NCBI GenBank assembly: GCA_902363455.1
Contig: CABJAC010000001.1
Location: forward strand, 310,001 to 374,000
Reading direction: 5' to 3'
Source of the DNA: Caryophanales bacterium
GTDB lineage: Bacteria; Bacillota; Bacilli; Exiguobacteriales; Exiguobacteriaceae
Length of the DNA stretch: 64,000 nucleotides
Below the pieces are notes generated by a model. It did no database searches, was not told where the DNA came from, and saw only the letters and a list, made by a program, of their open reading frames with translations. How positions within the stretch are numbered: position 1 is the first letter of the stretch; the number at the start of each line of letters is the position of its first letter. Below, piece after piece: positions 46,105-55,260 of this stretch. A program made the position numbers and the translations under genes.

Positions 46105-46683
46105 ATGAATCTGCCACATCTTGAGATGCGCCAAACGACCGCGAAAATCGGCATGAACATTACGCGGCCGACGCTCGAACAAACACAACGGCCGGCGACG
46201 TTATCGATCGAGCAGCCTAAAGGGGATTTGTCGATTGAAACGGTTGCGGCGCGTCTTGAAATCGACTCGTCGCAAGCCTGGATTGAAATGGGGAAAATTC
46301 CGGCATTCGAATCCGTTCAGCGTTACGCGGAATATGGACAACAGATGGGACGACAAGGGACAGGACGAATCGCGGCAGAAGGCGACCAAATGATGCGAAT
46401 CGAACAAGGGGGAAGCGTGGTAGCCCGTATTGCAAAGTCACGGGATACTCCTCCGGCAGAAGTCACGACGCTTGGTTTCTCTCCCCGGAGTCTTGATCGT
46501 GTCAAAATCAACTATACGCCGGCAGAAGTCCAGATTCATTATACGGCTGAAAAGCCACGGATTGAGGTTCAAGTCAACCGACCCGAGTTAAACGTAACAG
46601 AGGGGACGGTCGAGATTTATCTGCGGGAACAAAATCAACTTGATATGTGGCCGGTCGGCGGCATATTCGATGGGGAAGGATAA
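46105..46683 (+). CDS. yviE: YviE-like protein (DUF6470)
   Basis: This 192-residue protein starts MNLPHLEMRQTTAKIGMNITRPTLEQTQRPATLSIEQPKG and ends NVTEGTVEIYLREQNQLDMWPVGG, as in the B. subtilis YviE group. It sits 13 bases after flgL and just before fliW. The function is unknown, but its fixed place suggests a role in flagellar filament assembly or its control. No enzyme motif or TM is seen. Confidence 0.85.
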   Translation: MNLPHLEMRQTTAKIGMNITRPTLEQTQRPATLSIEQPKGDLSIETVAARLEIDSSQAWIEMGKIPAFESVQRYAEYGQQMGRQGTGRIAAEGDQMMRIEQGGSVVARIAKSRDTPPAEVTTLGFSPRSLDRVKINYTPAEVQIHYTAEKPRIEVQVNRPELNVTEGTVEIYLREQNQLDMWPVGGIFDGEG

Positions 46684-46687
46684 TCTT

Positions 46688-47128
46688 ATGCAAATCGAAA
46701 CTGATTTTTTCGGCACGATTCAAATCGATGAAAGTGAAGTCATTACCTTTGCTTCAGAAGTACCCGGTTTTCCGGATGCGCGTCGTTTTGTGTTATTACC
46801 GTTTGGAGACAATATTCCGTTTTGGTCGTTTCAATCGATTGACCAATCGGAATGTGCATTCGTCGTGACGAATCCGTTTTGGATTGATCCGGACTATGTC
46901 TTTGAGTTACCGGAGTCAGCGAAAGAACAACTGGGGATTCAAGAAACGGCACAAGTCGCGGTCTATACGACGGTCACCTTGCGTGAACCGTTTCAGGAAT
47001 CGACGACGAACCTGCGGGCACCGTTCGTCATGGAGACGAAACGCCGTCAAGCGAAACAGATCATCCTCGATGAAACGTATGCGAACCGACGAATGGTCGG
47101 CAGTTTGACAGAAGTAGGTGGCCGCTGA
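46688..47128 (+). CDS. fliW: Flagellar assembly factor FliW
   Basis: This 146-residue protein has family motifs [42 protein letters not shown] and NLRAPFVM. FliW binds free flagellin, and when flagellin is short it binds and blocks CsrA. ATG 46688 is used with GAAGGA 8 bases upstream; the open frame further upstream overlaps yviE. Its stop overlaps the csrA start (TGATG). Confidence 0.94.
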   Translation: MQIETDFFGTIQIDESEVITFASEVPGFPDARRFVLLPFGDNIPFWSFQSIDQSECAFVVTNPFWIDPDYVFELPESAKEQLGIQETAQVAVYTTVTLREPFQESTTNLRAPFVMETKRRQAKQIILDETYANRRMVGSLTEVGGR

Positions 47129-47355
47129 TGCTTGTCTTAAAACGTAAAACGGGAGAAGCGATTCAAATTGGTGACGATATCGAATTGACGATCCTTGCGA
47201 TTGAAGGCGATCAAGTCAAGCTTGGTATCCATGCGCCCCGGCAAATCGATATCCACCGGAAAGAAATTTATCTGGCCATTCAAGACGAAAATGCGGAAGC
47301 CTCGCAAAGTACGAGCTTGATGACGCAATTGTTAAAGCAACGGATGGATACATAA
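47128..47355 (+). CDS. csrA: Translational regulator CsrA
   Basis: This 75-residue protein has [23 protein letters not shown]...[22 protein letters not shown], with the conserved N-terminal strand and RNA-binding residues R6 and the R-x-E-I segment. It represses hag translation by covering the hag ribosome site, and FliW antagonises it. The start overlaps fliW by one base, so the partners are made together. Candidate target sites lie in the hag leader 15.6 kb downstream. Confidence 0.95.
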   Translation: MLVLKRKTGEAIQIGDDIELTILAIEGDQVKLGIHAPRQIDIHRKEIYLAIQDENAEASQSTSLMTQLLKQRMDT

Positions 47356-47361
47356 CTTACG

Positions 47362-47399
47362 CTTCTTTTGCTGATTTTTTTGGCAGAAGAAGTTTTTTT
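47362..47399 (+). terminator. Terminator after csrA
   Basis: CTTCTTTTGC and GCAGAAGAAG form a stem around TGATTTTTTTG, followed by seven T. It ends the flagellar operon. Confidence 0.85.
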
Positions 47400-47489
47400 C
47401 ATTAACGAAAAAAATGCTCATTTCTTTTGAATCGTGTATAGTAATGTAGAGAAAAGAAACCTTTTTGACTAAAGAGGGAGTGTAATGGG

Positions 47490-48314
47490 ATGAATGAGAC
47501 GAAGCAGCTGAAGAAAGACGCCAATCGTGTATTAAAAGCGACGAGCCGGACCTTTTATATACCGATCAGCCGTCTGTCACAGGAATTACAGGAGGCTGTA
47601 GGAGCCGCCTATCTATGTATGCGTGCAATCGATGAGATTGAAGACCATGAAGAACTTCCGACAGACGTCAAGACCACACTGTTACGGGAAACGGCATTAT
47701 TGATGCGGGGAACGTTCTCGGACGAGACGTATCGGGCGTTGATTGCACCGTATGCGGACCAGTTGCCGGAAGTGACGCTTCGTCTTTCAGAATGGATCGC
47801 CTATTGTCCGGAAGGAATCCGGTCGAAAGTACTGGAGTCGACGGCTGAGATGGCGGAAGGCATGGCAGTCTGGGCGGAGCGTGACTGGACGGTCAAGACG
47901 GCCGCGGATCTTGACGAATACACGTATTATGTCGCAGGACTCGTCGGCGTCATGTTATCGGATATTTGGTACTGGAAAGCGGGGATCGTCACCGATAAAC
48001 AACAGGCGATCGGCTTCGGACGGGGCTTGCAAGCCGTCAACATCTTACGGAACCAACAGGAAGACGCCGAACGGGGTGTCGGTTATTTCCCACCGGGTTG
48101 GACGACGGAAACGATGTTTGACTATGCGCGCGACAACTTGGCGGAAGCGGACGCCTACCTCGCGTCGATTCCAAAACAGACGACGATTTATGAGTTTTGT
48201 AAAATTCCACTCGCTCTTGCGCACGGAACGCTTGATGCGCTCGCCCGCGGGAAAGAAAAACTCAGTCGTCCGGAAGTGTTGAAGATTGTCGGCAGTGCCG
48301 TCTTGAAACGATAA
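47490..48314 (+). CDS. Phytoene/squalene synthase family protein
   Basis: This 274-residue all-helical prenyl-diphosphate enzyme has the N-terminal SRTFYIPISRLS and the first Asp-rich motif MRAIDEIEDH intact. The second motif reads NILRNQQEDAERG where most members have NILRDxxED, so one metal-binding Asp is replaced by Asn. FPPGW follows. It may make a carotenoid or squalene precursor or, like B. subtilis YisP, act mainly as a farnesyl diphosphate phosphatase. No desaturase gene is nearby. AGGGAG precedes the ATG. Confidence 0.85.
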   Translation: MNETKQLKKDANRVLKATSRTFYIPISRLSQELQEAVGAAYLCMRAIDEIEDHEELPTDVKTTLLRETALLMRGTFSDETYRALIAPYADQLPEVTLRLSEWIAYCPEGIRSKVLESTAEMAEGMAVWAERDWTVKTAADLDEYTYYVAGLVGVMLSDIWYWKAGIVTDKQQAIGFGRGLQAVNILRNQQEDAERGVGYFPPGWTTETMFDYARDNLAEADAYLASIPKQTTIYEFCKIPLALAHGTLDALARGKEKLSRPEVLKIVGSAVLKR

Positions 48315-48321
48315 GTACATC

Positions 48322-48364
48322 AAAAGGGAGACCTCGTTCACGTGGAACAGGGTCTCCCTTTTTG
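48322..48364. terminator. Bidirectional terminator
   Basis: AAAAGGGAGACC and GGTCTCCCTTTTT form a 12-pair stem with T runs on both exits, between convergent genes. Confidence 0.9.
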
Positions 48365-48367
48365 TCG

Positions 48368-49276
48368 TTATCGAATATCTTCGAGGTAGGACAGAACTTT
48401 TTCTTCGTACGCTTGACGATCGTGTTTATAGGACTGGACGTGTCCGTCGTTTTCCGTCACATACAACTCAGACCGCGGCGCTGATTTTTGCAATCGCATG
48501 CTTTCCGTCACTGGAATGGCGTCGTCATCCTTTCCATGAATCATCAGGATCGGATAATCAATCCGGCGAATCGCTTCAATCGGTTGAACCCGTTCCGGAT
48601 TCAGTCCGGTCAAAGGGGGTGTCACCTGTAAGATGACCGGAGTGAATGGGAAGTTGGGCAGTCCGCTCCAAACCGGCAGATTCGTCTCGAGATAGTTTTT
48701 GAGATCACTGAACGGACTGTCGGCGATGACACCGGCAACATCTGCTTTTGGTGCTGTGACGAGAGAAGTAGCCGCACCCATCGAGATGCCATAGAGGACA
48801 ACCGGTTCTGAGGCACGTGACTTGGCATAATTGACAGCCGTTAATAAATCATCCTGTTCGTTCGCACCGACCGTGACACGGTCGCCTTCTGACTCACCGG
48901 AACCCCGGAAATCAAACGTCAACACGTTGTAGCCGGCTTGATGAAACTTCTTGAATAACGGCAGAATCGGCACATCGGTTTGTTCCCGGTTTTTACCGTA
49001 CCCATGAGCGAAGACGATGGTCAGTTTGGCATCTTCACTTGGAATCCACCAGCCGGACAGGCGGGTCCGATCTTTATACGAGCGGAAGGATACATTTTCA
49101 TATGCCAGATTTTCTGCCTTTTTCGGATTAGTCGTCAACGGTTCCCGTTCGGGTTGCGTCAGGGATGAGCCGACATAAGCCGAAATTCCGACAATTGCAA
49201 TTAATACTAAAACAAACAAGACGATCAGTCCGGCAATGAGTTTCTTCCGGTGTTTCTTCAGCAACGACACGACCAT
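48368..49276 (-). CDS. Membrane-anchored alpha/beta hydrolase
   Basis: This ~302-residue protein has a basic N-terminus and a TM at ~12-35, then an alpha/beta hydrolase domain outside the membrane: FAHGYGKNREQ (oxyanion), FDFRGSGESEGD, nucleophile in YGISMGAAT, acid Asp in HGKDDDAIPV and His in NDGHVQSY. It resembles the YqkD/BAAT-like serine hydrolases of Bacillales. ATG at 49276 (AAAGGA close upstream) is likely, with a nearby GTG as an alternative. It lies 20 bases after the yitT-like gene in the same operon. The substrate is unknown. Confidence 0.85.
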   Translation of the reverse strand: MVVSLLKKHRKKLIAGLIVLFVLVLIAIVGISAYVGSSLTQPEREPLTTNPKKAENLAYENVSFRSYKDRTRLSGWWIPSEDAKLTIVFAHGYGKNREQTDVPILPLFKKFHQAGYNVLTFDFRGSGESEGDRVTVGANEQDDLLTAVNYAKSRASEPVVLYGISMGAATSLVTAPKADVAGVIADSPFSDLKNYLETNLPVWSGLPNFPFTPVILQVTPPLTGLNPERVQPIEAIRRIDYPILMIHGKDDDAIPVTESMRLQKSAPRSELYVTENDGHVQSYKHDRQAYEEKVLSYLEDIR

Positions 49277-49296
49277 CCATCCTTTCTGGAGCAACG

Positions 49297-50178
49297 TTAG
49301 TGAATATCTTTTTTCTTGAATCGTCCGCCGTGGACATCATGAATGTTTCCGATGGCGATGAAGGCTCCTTCATCAAAATCACGGACGATTTCCTTCAGTT
49401 TCGTTTCTTCTAATCGACTGATGACACAAAAAATAATCTTTTTGTCGTCTCCGGAAAAAGCGCCTTCTCCGTTTAAGTACGTCATCGTCCGACCAAGCCG
49501 GTCCATGATGGCAAGACCAATTTCCTCATGATTTTCAGAAATAATCCAAACACTTTTCGATTGATCAAGCCCGTCAATGACGACGTCAATCGTCTTAAAG
49601 GCGATGAAGTAAGTAATCAACGAATACATGGCCCGGTCCCAACCGAAGACGAAACCGGCGGCACCTAAAATGAAGACGTTAAAGAACATGACAATTTCAC
49701 CGACCGAGAAGGGAGTCGACCGGCTGAACGAGACGGCTAGGATTTCCGTTCCATCGAGCGAACCGCTGGCCCGGATGACAATTCCGACACCGATTCCGAG
49801 GATCAATCCTCCGAAGACTGTCGCAAGCAAATCGACCCGCGTCATCGGACCGATGTCTTCGAGTAACTTGGTGGCGATTGCCATGACGGTGATGGCGTAC
49901 AGTGTAGATAAGGCGAAGGTTTTCCCGATCTGTTTATATCCGAAAAAAATGAACGGAATATTGAGGAAGAACAACCAAAGGGCGAGTGTCGAATCCGTCA
50001 GTTTCGAACCGATGATCGAAATCCCGACGATCCCGCCATCGATGATGCTGTTCGGAACAAGAAATCCTTTCAGTCCTATCGCAAAAATAACCGCTCCGAT
50101 CGTCAATAACAACAGGCGGCGCACCAGTTGCCATTTGGTTGAACGGCGGTGGCGTTTGACCTGTTCAGTCGCAGGCAT
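49297..50178 (-). CDS. YitT-family membrane protein with DUF2179 domain
   Basis: This ~293-residue protein has five or six TM helices (about 20-185), beginning LLLLTIGAVIFAIGLKGFLVPNSIIDGG, the YitT signature. A cytoplasmic DUF2179 domain (SVWIISENHEEIGLAIMDRLGR...FCVISRLEETKLKEIVRDFD) follows. The transported compound, if any, is unknown; the family is abundant in Firmicutes. ATG 50178 has AAGGAGGAG upstream. Confidence 0.9.
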   Translation of the reverse strand: MPATEQVKRHRRSTKWQLVRRLLLLTIGAVIFAIGLKGFLVPNSIIDGGIVGISIIGSKLTDSTLALWLFFLNIPFIFFGYKQIGKTFALSTLYAITVMAIATKLLEDIGPMTRVDLLATVFGGLILGIGVGIVIRASGSLDGTEILAVSFSRSTPFSVGEIVMFFNVFILGAAGFVFGWDRAMYSLITYFIAFKTIDVVIDGLDQSKSVWIISENHEEIGLAIMDRLGRTMTYLNGEGAFSGDDKKIIFCVISRLEETKLKEIVRDFDEGAFIAIGNIHDVHGGRFKKKDIH

Positions 50179-50213
50179 CGAACTCCTCCTTTTTAGTGCT
50201 TTTTTATTACTAT

Positions 50214-50254
50214 AACAAAAAAGCACTAAGGCGCGCGATAACGACCTTAGTGCC
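50214..50254 (-). terminator. Terminator after the triple-PAS GGDEF-EAL gene
   Basis: GCACTAAGG and CCTTAGTGC pair across a loop that pairs further. On the minus strand the stem is followed by six T. It sits 5 bases after the GGDEF-EAL stop. Confidence 0.85.
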
Positions 50255-50258
50255 GGAT

Positions 50259-53084
50259 TCAGCCATTGTAGCGTAATGACTGGAAAAAACGTAAGACGAG
50301 TTCAGCTTCCTGTGCTGTTGTGTACTCTCCGATATATTGTCCGTGCTCCATTGCTGTAAGGGTAATGGTACAAGAGACGAGTTGAATTCCTTCAAAAAGA
50401 CGGACTTCAAACGTCGCTGTCTGTAAGGGAAGTGAGGTATCCGTCGTGAAATAAAGGAAGCGGGTACTGGTCCGGTGCGCTTTAATATCTGAAAAACCAA
50501 GTTCAAACGTCTGATCGTGGTGTTTCAACATCTTGATTTTTCCTTGAACCGAAAAGCTTGGAATACTGTCGGCTGCAAGTGAGCAAATCTCAATCGGGTA
50601 CAGTACTTCGCGTAACAAAAAACTGCCCATCACGTCGGCTGGGACCGGCTTACTGAACAAATAGCCTTGGATATTAGGACAATTGAGCGCCCGGAAGGTC
50701 TCAAGCTGACGGAGTGTTTCGATTCCTTCGGCGATGACCGCTAAATTAAATTCTTTTGCCATATACAAAATACTTTTGACGATGGCTTGCGCTTTTGCAT
50801 CCTCCGCGATATGTGTTGCAAATTGACGATCGATTTTGACAACGTGGATCGGGTACCGTTGCAGATAAACCATGGAAGAATACCCTTTTCCAAAATCATC
50901 AAGAGCAATCCGTACTCCGATCTGACTCACATATTCCAGTGTCCGGCTAATGTTCGGATCGTCCATGATCAAGGCGGCTTCCGTGATTTCAAGCTCCAGC
51001 AGTTGGGGGGATAAATTATATTTTGTCAAGATGTGTTCGATTTGATATTCAAATCCCGGAATTAAGAATCGTTTCGGGGAGACATTCACTGAGATCGGCA
51101 CAATCGCTGCGCCGGATCGTGCCCACTGTTTCATCGTTTTACACGCTGTCTCGACGACCCAATCCCCGATCGCGATATGAAGTGCACTTTCTTCCGCAAG
51201 TGGAATGAAATCATTTGGGGGAATGCGTCCCCATTCGGGATGTTGCCACCGGATCAAGGCTTCGAGACCGATGATTTTTCCCGTCCAACTGTCGACTTTC
51301 GGTTGATACTCTAAAAATAATTCATCGCGTTCGATGGCATAATGTAAATCCTGTTCCAGTCGATAACGGCGGTAATAGTCGATATCGAGATTGGAGGCGT
51401 AATGATGCACAGTACTGTGATTCTCCCGCCGTGAACGCCGCAATGCCGTATAGGAATGTTTCATCAGTTCGACAGGATCGTCACTGTCATCCGGGAACCG
51501 GCTGATACCAATCGAGACCCGTGCAAACAAGGCATACGGCTCGATTAAAATCGGTTCGGCAGATAAGGACAGTAACACCTCGGCGCAAGAGGTGGCATCT
51601 TCCTTGTAACTGGACGGGATCAACATGGCGTATTCATCCCCGCCGAGATGACCAAAAAAGACCTCGTCCGGTTTCGTCGTATAGAGCAACGCACTCGTCG
51701 CTTGAATCCATTGATCACCTGAGGCATGGCCGAACGCATTGTTGATGTCGGAAATCCGGTTAAAGGAAATCGTTAAGATTGAAAAAGCTTCATTTCTTTT
51801 GATCCAATCCGTGATCGTCTCGTTCAACGAAAGCCGGTTCGGCAAACCGGTAATGGAATCATGCATCGCCAGTTGCTGTAACCGTTCCTCGTACTCTTTT
51901 TGGAGCGTAATATCGTGCATGATGCTGTTCGTGTAGGCAATCGATCCATCGAGATTAAAAACGGGAATTTGTTGATCCTCAATCCATTTGCAGCGTCCAT
52001 CCGAAAACAGCAACCGATATTGGATCGTTCCGGATTTCCCGGACGTCAGCTGTTGAATGAATTGTTTCATCGCTGGTGCATCACGTGGATCCAGTCGTTC
52101 AAACAGCCAATTTTGGCTCAGAATCAAATCTTCCGGCAATTCTTCGAAAATCTGAAAGAATCCCTTGGAGTGAAACAGCAGCCGTCCGCTTGATAAATCA
52201 ATTTGCGAAATTGCCGCCTCTAATGCTTCATAAATTTCTTTCGTTTGTTCGCGTTCGAGCTTCAGCTGCCTCCGGGCTTCGCTGACCTCTGATAAATCAT
52301 ATAGGATGATGGAAATCTGATTTTTATTGTCGTGACGACGTAACGCTTTTAAACGTAAAAGCTGATACTGTTGTTTGAAATTCAAGATTGACACTTCTTG
52401 TTCAAACGAATCAATTTCTCCGTCCACCAGCCGGATCATTTGAAAGCGCAAAGGATCAAAGTCACGTGGATGGATCCGTCCTTTCAACTGTTCGTTTGAG
52501 AGTTGCGTCAACTCCATTTTTGGAAGACCTAAGTAGTTAACCAAAGACGCGGAATAGTCAACTTTCCGTGTTAACGCATCATACTGGAATACGACCAGTT
52601 CCGGAATTTGTTCCGTCAGTTCGAGTTTGGATTGAATTTTTTGGACGTCATCTTCCAGCTGTTTTTCGCGTGTGATATCGCGTGCGATTCCGTATACCCC
52701 AATAACCTGACCGTCTTGTTCAATCGGCATATTCGTGATTTTTAATGTCAGCCGATGGTGATCGGCATGTAATCCTTGTGCTGTATAATGAACGGTTTCT
52801 CCGGCAAGGGCACGATTGAACAAGGCGGTCACGGCCTCAACCTGTTCAGGTGGATTGAAAACTGCAAAATGTTTGTATAATGTTTCTTCCGAATAGCCAA
52901 GCATTTGCGGAAGCGATTCATTGAAAAAAATGATTTCACCGAGGTGATTGAAGAAAAAAACAGCATCCTTTGTTTGCTTAAAAAAAGGCTCTGCCCGCTC
53001 GGGATGTGACAGTTCTAACCCGCCGATCAACAGAGGGGATGTAGATGAACGACTGAGTCGTTGCATCGTCTCGAAAAAAGTCAT
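50259..53084 (-). CDS. Triple-PAS GGDEF-EAL protein with degenerate PilZ-like tail
   Basis: This 941-residue soluble protein has three PAS domains (about 30-140, 150-270 and 285-400) and a GGDEF domain with the variant GGDEY at ~481-485. The EAL domain has EAL at ~607-609, LEITEAAL, DDFGKGYSS, KIDRQFA and VIAEGIE. A 110-residue C-terminal extension (LGFSDIKAHRTSTRFLYFTT...TFEVRLFEG...GEYTTAQEAE) looks like a PilZ domain that has lost the cyclic-di-GMP-binding RxxxR and DxSxxG motifs. EAL residues appear intact, so breakdown of cyclic di-GMP is the better guess. A weak sigma-D-like promoter lies upstream. Confidence 0.9.
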   Translation of the reverse strand: MTFFETMQRLSRSSTSPLLIGGLELSHPERAEPFFKQTKDAVFFFNHLGEIIFFNESLPQMLGYSEETLYKHFAVFNPPEQVEAVTALFNRALAGETVHYTAQGLHADHHRLTLKITNMPIEQDGQVIGVYGIARDITREKQLEDDVQKIQSKLELTEQIPELVVFQYDALTRKVDYSASLVNYLGLPKMELTQLSNEQLKGRIHPRDFDPLRFQMIRLVDGEIDSFEQEVSILNFKQQYQLLRLKALRRHDNKNQISIILYDLSEVSEARRQLKLEREQTKEIYEALEAAISQIDLSSGRLLFHSKGFFQIFEELPEDLILSQNWLFERLDPRDAPAMKQFIQQLTSGKSGTIQYRLLFSDGRCKWIEDQQIPVFNLDGSIAYTNSIMHDITLQKEYEERLQQLAMHDSITGLPNRLSLNETITDWIKRNEAFSILTISFNRISDINNAFGHASGDQWIQATSALLYTTKPDEVFFGHLGGDEYAMLIPSSYKEDATSCAEVLLSLSAEPILIEPYALFARVSIGISRFPDDSDDPVELMKHSYTALRRSRRENHSTVHHYASNLDIDYYRRYRLEQDLHYAIERDELFLEYQPKVDSWTGKIIGLEALIRWQHPEWGRIPPNDFIPLAEESALHIAIGDWVVETACKTMKQWARSGAAIVPISVNVSPKRFLIPGFEYQIEHILTKYNLSPQLLELEITEAALIMDDPNISRTLEYVSQIGVRIALDDFGKGYSSMVYLQRYPIHVVKIDRQFATHIAEDAKAQAIVKSILYMAKEFNLAVIAEGIETLRQLETFRALNCPNIQGYLFSKPVPADVMGSFLLREVLYPIEICSLAADSIPSFSVQGKIKMLKHHDQTFELGFSDIKAHRTSTRFLYFTTDTSLPLQTATFEVRLFEGIQLVSCTITLTAMEHGQYIGEYTTAQEAELVLRFFQSLRYNG

Positions 53085-53123
53085 AGACAGATCTCCTCAC
53101 TCGAATTTTTACTCTCTTTACTA

Positions 53124-53150
53124 CTATCGGAATAAGTCGAGTGGTATTTC
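53124..53150 (-). promoter_or_regulatory. Weak sigma-D-like promoter of the triple-PAS GGDEF-EAL gene
   Basis: On the minus strand GAAA, a 15-base spacer and TCCGATAG resemble TAAA-N15-GCCGATAT with three mismatches, 40 bases before the start codon. If real it would place this cyclic-di-GMP enzyme in the motility regulon. Confidence 0.35.
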
Positions 53151-53279
53151 AATTAAAGTTCAAAGAATAGACTTTTTTTCGAAAAAAAGCGAATCATTTT
53201 TAGAAGAAAAAGAAAACAGAGGAACAGCAGAAGTCGCTCTTTAGAGGTGATCTTCATCGATTCACTGATCAAAGGGCAC

Positions 53280-53328
53280 AAAAAAACGGCACCACGCTCC
53301 ACTTGGTGTGAAGGGTGATGCCGTTTTA
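53280..53328 (-). terminator. Terminator after the three-repeat secreted protein gene
   Basis: On the minus strand AAAACGGCA and TGCCGTTTTTTT enclose a region with a further CACC/GGTG-type stem. It begins 19 bases past the stop codon. Confidence 0.8.
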
Positions 53329-53346
53329 TTCCGGATGTATACACGG

Positions 53347-54471
53347 TCAGATGGCTAAGTCGACAGATGTGTCGCTGGCATTCGGATCCGCTTGATCCGA
53401 ATCGTTCATGTCGTGATGACGTCCCGGACCGTGTCCACCGCGTGGACCTTGCTTGATGTCATCGTAGCTCGAAACCGCATCGGCCCGTTCCTGCATGCGT
53501 TCTTTGATGGCCGTCGCTTGTTTTTTCGTGATGGTACCGTTTTTGACTTTTGCATCAATCGCTTTTGTCTGTTCTGCGAGGACAGCTTTTTCAAAATCAG
53601 CGAAGGACACGTTGTTCGCTTCCGCAAACTCCGGTAATGATTGATCGGCTTCTTTAAACTTCGTTTCATCGAGGCTCAATCGTTTGAGGATGGCAGAGGT
53701 CGTATCGCCGAAGACGTCATGTCCCGGTCCGCCGTGTTTTCCAGGTTCATGCTGATCGCGATCCGGTAAGTCATCATAACTGTTGGCGTCGGAGAACTCT
53801 TCCGTCAGACGGGCTTTGATGTCTGTTGCTTGTTTTTTCGTCATCTTACCGTTCGTGACGAATTGATCAAGCTGCGTTGTCTGCGCCGCAAGCAAGGCTT
53901 TTTTGTAGTCAGCAAATTTGATGGATTGGGCTTTCGCATAGGCAGCAAGTGATTGGTTGGCCGCATCGAACTTGTCCTGACTCAGTCCAAGTGCCTGTAA
54001 GACGTCGGCAATCAACGATTCGTTAAAGAAGCCGCCTTTGCCTCCGTGGTGTCCTTTCGGCATCTGTTCCTTCAGTTCGGCGTAGTTTGAAACACCGCTG
54101 AAGCGTTCCGTATGGTGTTTTAACATGTCCGCTGCCTGTGACTTTGTTAAGTCACCGGATTTGACGAGTGAAGCGAGCTGTTCTTTTGCGGCGTCCAGTT
54201 CGGCCTTTTTATATTCACTGAATGTAATGCCTTTTTGTTTGGCAAGGTCTGCGATCGATAAGCCTTTTTCACGGGCAGCCTCCACCTGCTTTTCTGTCAG
54301 ATTCAATTTTTTGAGCAGTAACGTCAAGTCGAGTCGTTTCATCCCTTCAAAATGCGGGCGTTCTGATTTCGTTTCTGTCGAGCTGTCATTGGTTGCAGCA
54401 TAAGCAGAAGCACCTCCGACGGTTAAGGCGCTGATGGTCAATGCGGTGATCCATTGTTTTTTGAATTGCAT
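53347..54471 (-). CDS. Secreted three-repeat helical protein with His/Gly linkers
   Basis: This 374-residue protein has a signal peptide (~1-25, ASAYA|A). Three related ~85-residue helical repeats sit at about 49-135, 152-236 and 257-340. Each follows the plan L..L.L....F..A...L...A....I.F.DYKKA.L.AQ...L...V..GK.TKKQA..I, then a Ser-Tyr-Asp-Asp segment. Between and after repeats are His/Gly-rich linkers (KGHHGGKGG, HEPGKHGGPGH, RGGHGPGRHHD) that could bind metal. I recognise no family. It is divergent from a two-component system 129 bases away, which may control it. The start has AAAGGAG upstream. Confidence 0.85.
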   Translation of the reverse strand: MQFKKQWITALTISALTVGGASAYAATNDSSTETKSERPHFEGMKRLDLTLLLKKLNLTEKQVEAAREKGLSIADLAKQKGITFSEYKKAELDAAKEQLASLVKSGDLTKSQAADMLKHHTERFSGVSNYAELKEQMPKGHHGGKGGFFNESLIADVLQALGLSQDKFDAANQSLAAYAKAQSIKFADYKKALLAAQTTQLDQFVTNGKMTKKQATDIKARLTEEFSDANSYDDLPDRDQHEPGKHGGPGHDVFGDTTSAILKRLSLDETKFKEADQSLPEFAEANNVSFADFEKAVLAEQTKAIDAKVKNGTITKKQATAIKERMQERADAVSSYDDIKQGPRGGHGPGRHHDMNDSDQADPNASDTSVDLAI

Positions 54472-54600
54472 GGGTGATCACTCCTTTCACCCTTCATGTT
54501 AGCGGGCATCTCGAACGAAGTTGTGAGGAAGTTGCAAGGAAATCGCAAACAAACGTCAACCGGTCAAAAAAGGCAGTACACTATAAGTGGAGGGATGAAG

Positions 54601-55260
54601 ATGAAGATTTTAGTAATTGAAGATGAACTGAAACTGGCGCAGGTCACGGAACGTTTTCTGCGGCATTATGACTACATCGTGACGCTTGCCGCTTCTCTTA
54701 CGGACGCCAAACGGTCTCTCGCCAACGAATCGTTTGACGCTGTCCTGGTCGATGTCCGATTGCCGGACGGCGACGGCTGGTCGCTTGTCCCGTCCATCAA
54801 AGCGACGGTCCCGGCACCCGTCGTCTTTATGTTGACGTCACGCGGAGAAGCGGACGACCGGGTGTTTGGACTGGAGCTTGGCGCCGACGACTATCTCGTC
54901 AAACCTGTCGTATTGAAGGAATTAATCATTCGACTGGAGCGGGCGTTGAAGCAACGTGTGCCAGCCGGACGACAGTTGGGTGACGTGACGATCGATGAAA
55001 AAGCACGCCGTGTTCAAAATGGAACGGAGAGCGTTAATTTGACGAAGATGGAATTTGAGTTACTGGTCTATTTCTTGGACCATCTTGGGGAAGCACTGAC
55101 ACGCGATCAAATTCTTGATGACGTCTGGGGCTATACGTTCGGTGGTGATACGCGGACTGTCGATACACATGTCAAGCAGTTGCGCGATAAACTGCCGATC
55201 GTCAAGCAACAGCTGAAGACCGTCCACCGGGTCGGATATCGGTTGGAGGCGATCGAATGA
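54601..55260 (+). CDS. OmpR-family response regulator
   Basis: This 219-residue regulator has acidic pair EDE (~7-9), phospho-Asp in AVLVDVRLPDGDG (~51) and Lys in LVKPV in the receiver. The winged helix has LLVYFLDHLGEALTRDQILDDVWG and RTVDTHVKQLRDKL. ATG 54601 is used with GGAGGG 6 bases upstream; ATG 54595 is too near. It overlaps the kinase gene by 4 bases. The divergent secreted repeat protein is the obvious candidate target. Confidence 0.92.
   Translation: MKILVIEDELKLAQVTERFLRHYDYIVTLAASLTDAKRSLANESFDAVLVDVRLPDGDGWSLVPSIKATVPAPVVFMLTSRGEADDRVFGLELGADDYLVKPVVLKELIIRLERALKQRVPAGRQLGDVTIDEKARRVQNGTESVNLTKMEFELLVYFLDHLGEALTRDQILDDVWGYTFGGDTRTVDTHVKQLRDKLPIVKQQLKTVHRVGYRLEAIE

Noticed and set aside
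49628..50215. 195-codon open frame on the plus strand
   Set aside because: It lies opposite the YitT gene, whose membrane segments and DUF2179 domain are clear. The plus-strand product has no recognisable pattern.
53347..54471. Repeated segments as a CRISPR-like or DNA repeat array
   Set aside because: The repetition is at protein level only, with diverged DNA, and lies within one intact reading frame.
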